Source: Betaproteobacteria bacterium
GTDB lineage: Bacteria > Pseudomonadota > Gammaproteobacteria > Burkholderiales > Casimicrobiaceae
Length of the DNA: 6,313 bases
Direction of reading: 5' to 3'
Assembly: GCA_005888955.1 (NCBI GenBank)
Contig: VBCS01000178.1
Coordinates: 1-6,313, forward strand
Positions 6,040 through 6,313 of the stretch are shown here, piece after piece (within the stretch, counting starts at the first letter, position 1; every line of letters starts with the position of its first letter). A model generated the notes under the pieces. The model made no database searches and had not been told where the DNA came from. It was given only the letters and a program-made list of their open reading frames with translations. The translations under genes and the position numbers were made by a program.

Positions 6040-6313
6040 CTAAGGGTGGGTATCGGCACCGATGCGCACGACGGTCCTGCCTCGCACCAGGCCTTTGATA
6101 TAGGCGTCGAAGTGCATCGGCAGATCCTCGAAATCGATCGTGCGCACCTGATCGTGGACGCGATCGGGCCGCCACGCGACCGCGAGCTTGTTCCAGATCG
6201 CCTGCCGCAATTCCATTGGGCAATTGGCGCTATCCACGCCCAGCAGCTGCACGCCGCGCAGGATGAACGGCATGACCGTCGTATTGAGCTTCGGACTGGC
6301 CGCCAAGCCTATC
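6040..6313 (-). CDS. acuI: AcuI/YhdH-type acryloyl-CoA reductase (NADPH), C-terminal fragment
   Basis: The last 90 codons are present; the rest lies beyond the right edge. The fragment matches the C-terminal part of the AcuI/YhdH subgroup of zinc-independent medium-chain reductases. It has GLAASPKLNTTVMPFILRGV (fragment residues 2-20), then QLLGVDSANCP, an amphipathic FEDLPMHFDAYIKGLVRGRT and the closing strand VVRIG. These include the substrate-side loop and the end of the catalytic domain; the nucleotide-binding Rossmann part is mostly outside the window. AcuI reduces acryloyl-CoA, toxic and formed from acrylate, DMSP or 3-hydroxypropionate, to propionyl-CoA with NADPH (family knowledge). 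The neighbouring prpE makes the same product by another route. The exact substrate is inferred: some YhdH proteins are annotated only as putative quinone oxidoreductases. Confidence 0.82.
   Translation of the reverse strand, partial: IGLAASPKLNTTVMPFILRGVQLLGVDSANCPMELRQAIWNKLAVAWRPDRVHDQVRTIDFEDLPMHFDAYIKGLVRGRTVVRIGADTHP

Noticed and set aside
5981..6223. An 80-residue minus-strand open frame in the acuI/prpE gap region
   Set aside because: It overlaps the conserved acuI C-terminus in another frame and has no recognisable features.

Overview
The window looks like chromosomal DNA from a GC-rich betaproteobacterium (inference). The main clues are the gene order rpoE-rseA-rseB-degP/mucD, a betaproteobacterial type of RseA with a conserved periplasmic tail, a PrpE close to the Enterobacteria/Betaproteobacteria type, and uniformly high GC. 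All seven genes lie on the minus strand, so transcription runs from right to left. The window cuts the first gene (acuI-like, right edge) at its 5' end and the last gene (degP/mucD, left edge) at its 3' end. No RNA genes, mobile elements, CRISPR arrays or prophage genes were seen.

Right half (about 2971-6313), a metabolic cluster. In transcription order it holds the C-terminus of an AcuI/YhdH-type acryloyl-CoA reductase, a complete propionyl-CoA synthetase (prpE), and an AnsA/ReAV-type L-asparaginase that begins 24 nt after the prpE stop. The first two enzymes converge on propionyl-CoA, one by reducing acryloyl-CoA and the other by activating propionate. The asparaginase gene as written has a one-base deletion near 3285 that splits it into two frames. 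Restoring one base gives a full-length 344-residue protein, so this is either a recent pseudogene or a sequence error.

Left half (1-2970), the envelope-stress sigma-E operon. It contains rpoE (sigma factor), rseA (inner-membrane anti-sigma factor), rseB (periplasmic regulator of RseA) and a DegP/MucD-type periplasmic serine protease. rpoE/rseA overlap by one base (TAATG) and rseA/rseB by 14 bases. rseB and degP are 46 bases apart. The 186-base gap between the asparaginase and rpoE carries an exact GAACTT -35 element with a plausible -10 at the spacing used by sigma-E, so the operon is probably autoregulated.

No wholly new system is apparent. The points worth a second look are the asparaginase frameshift, the acuI-prpE-asparaginase association, and the candidate sigma-E promoter. 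No stretch over 300 bases lacks a gene.
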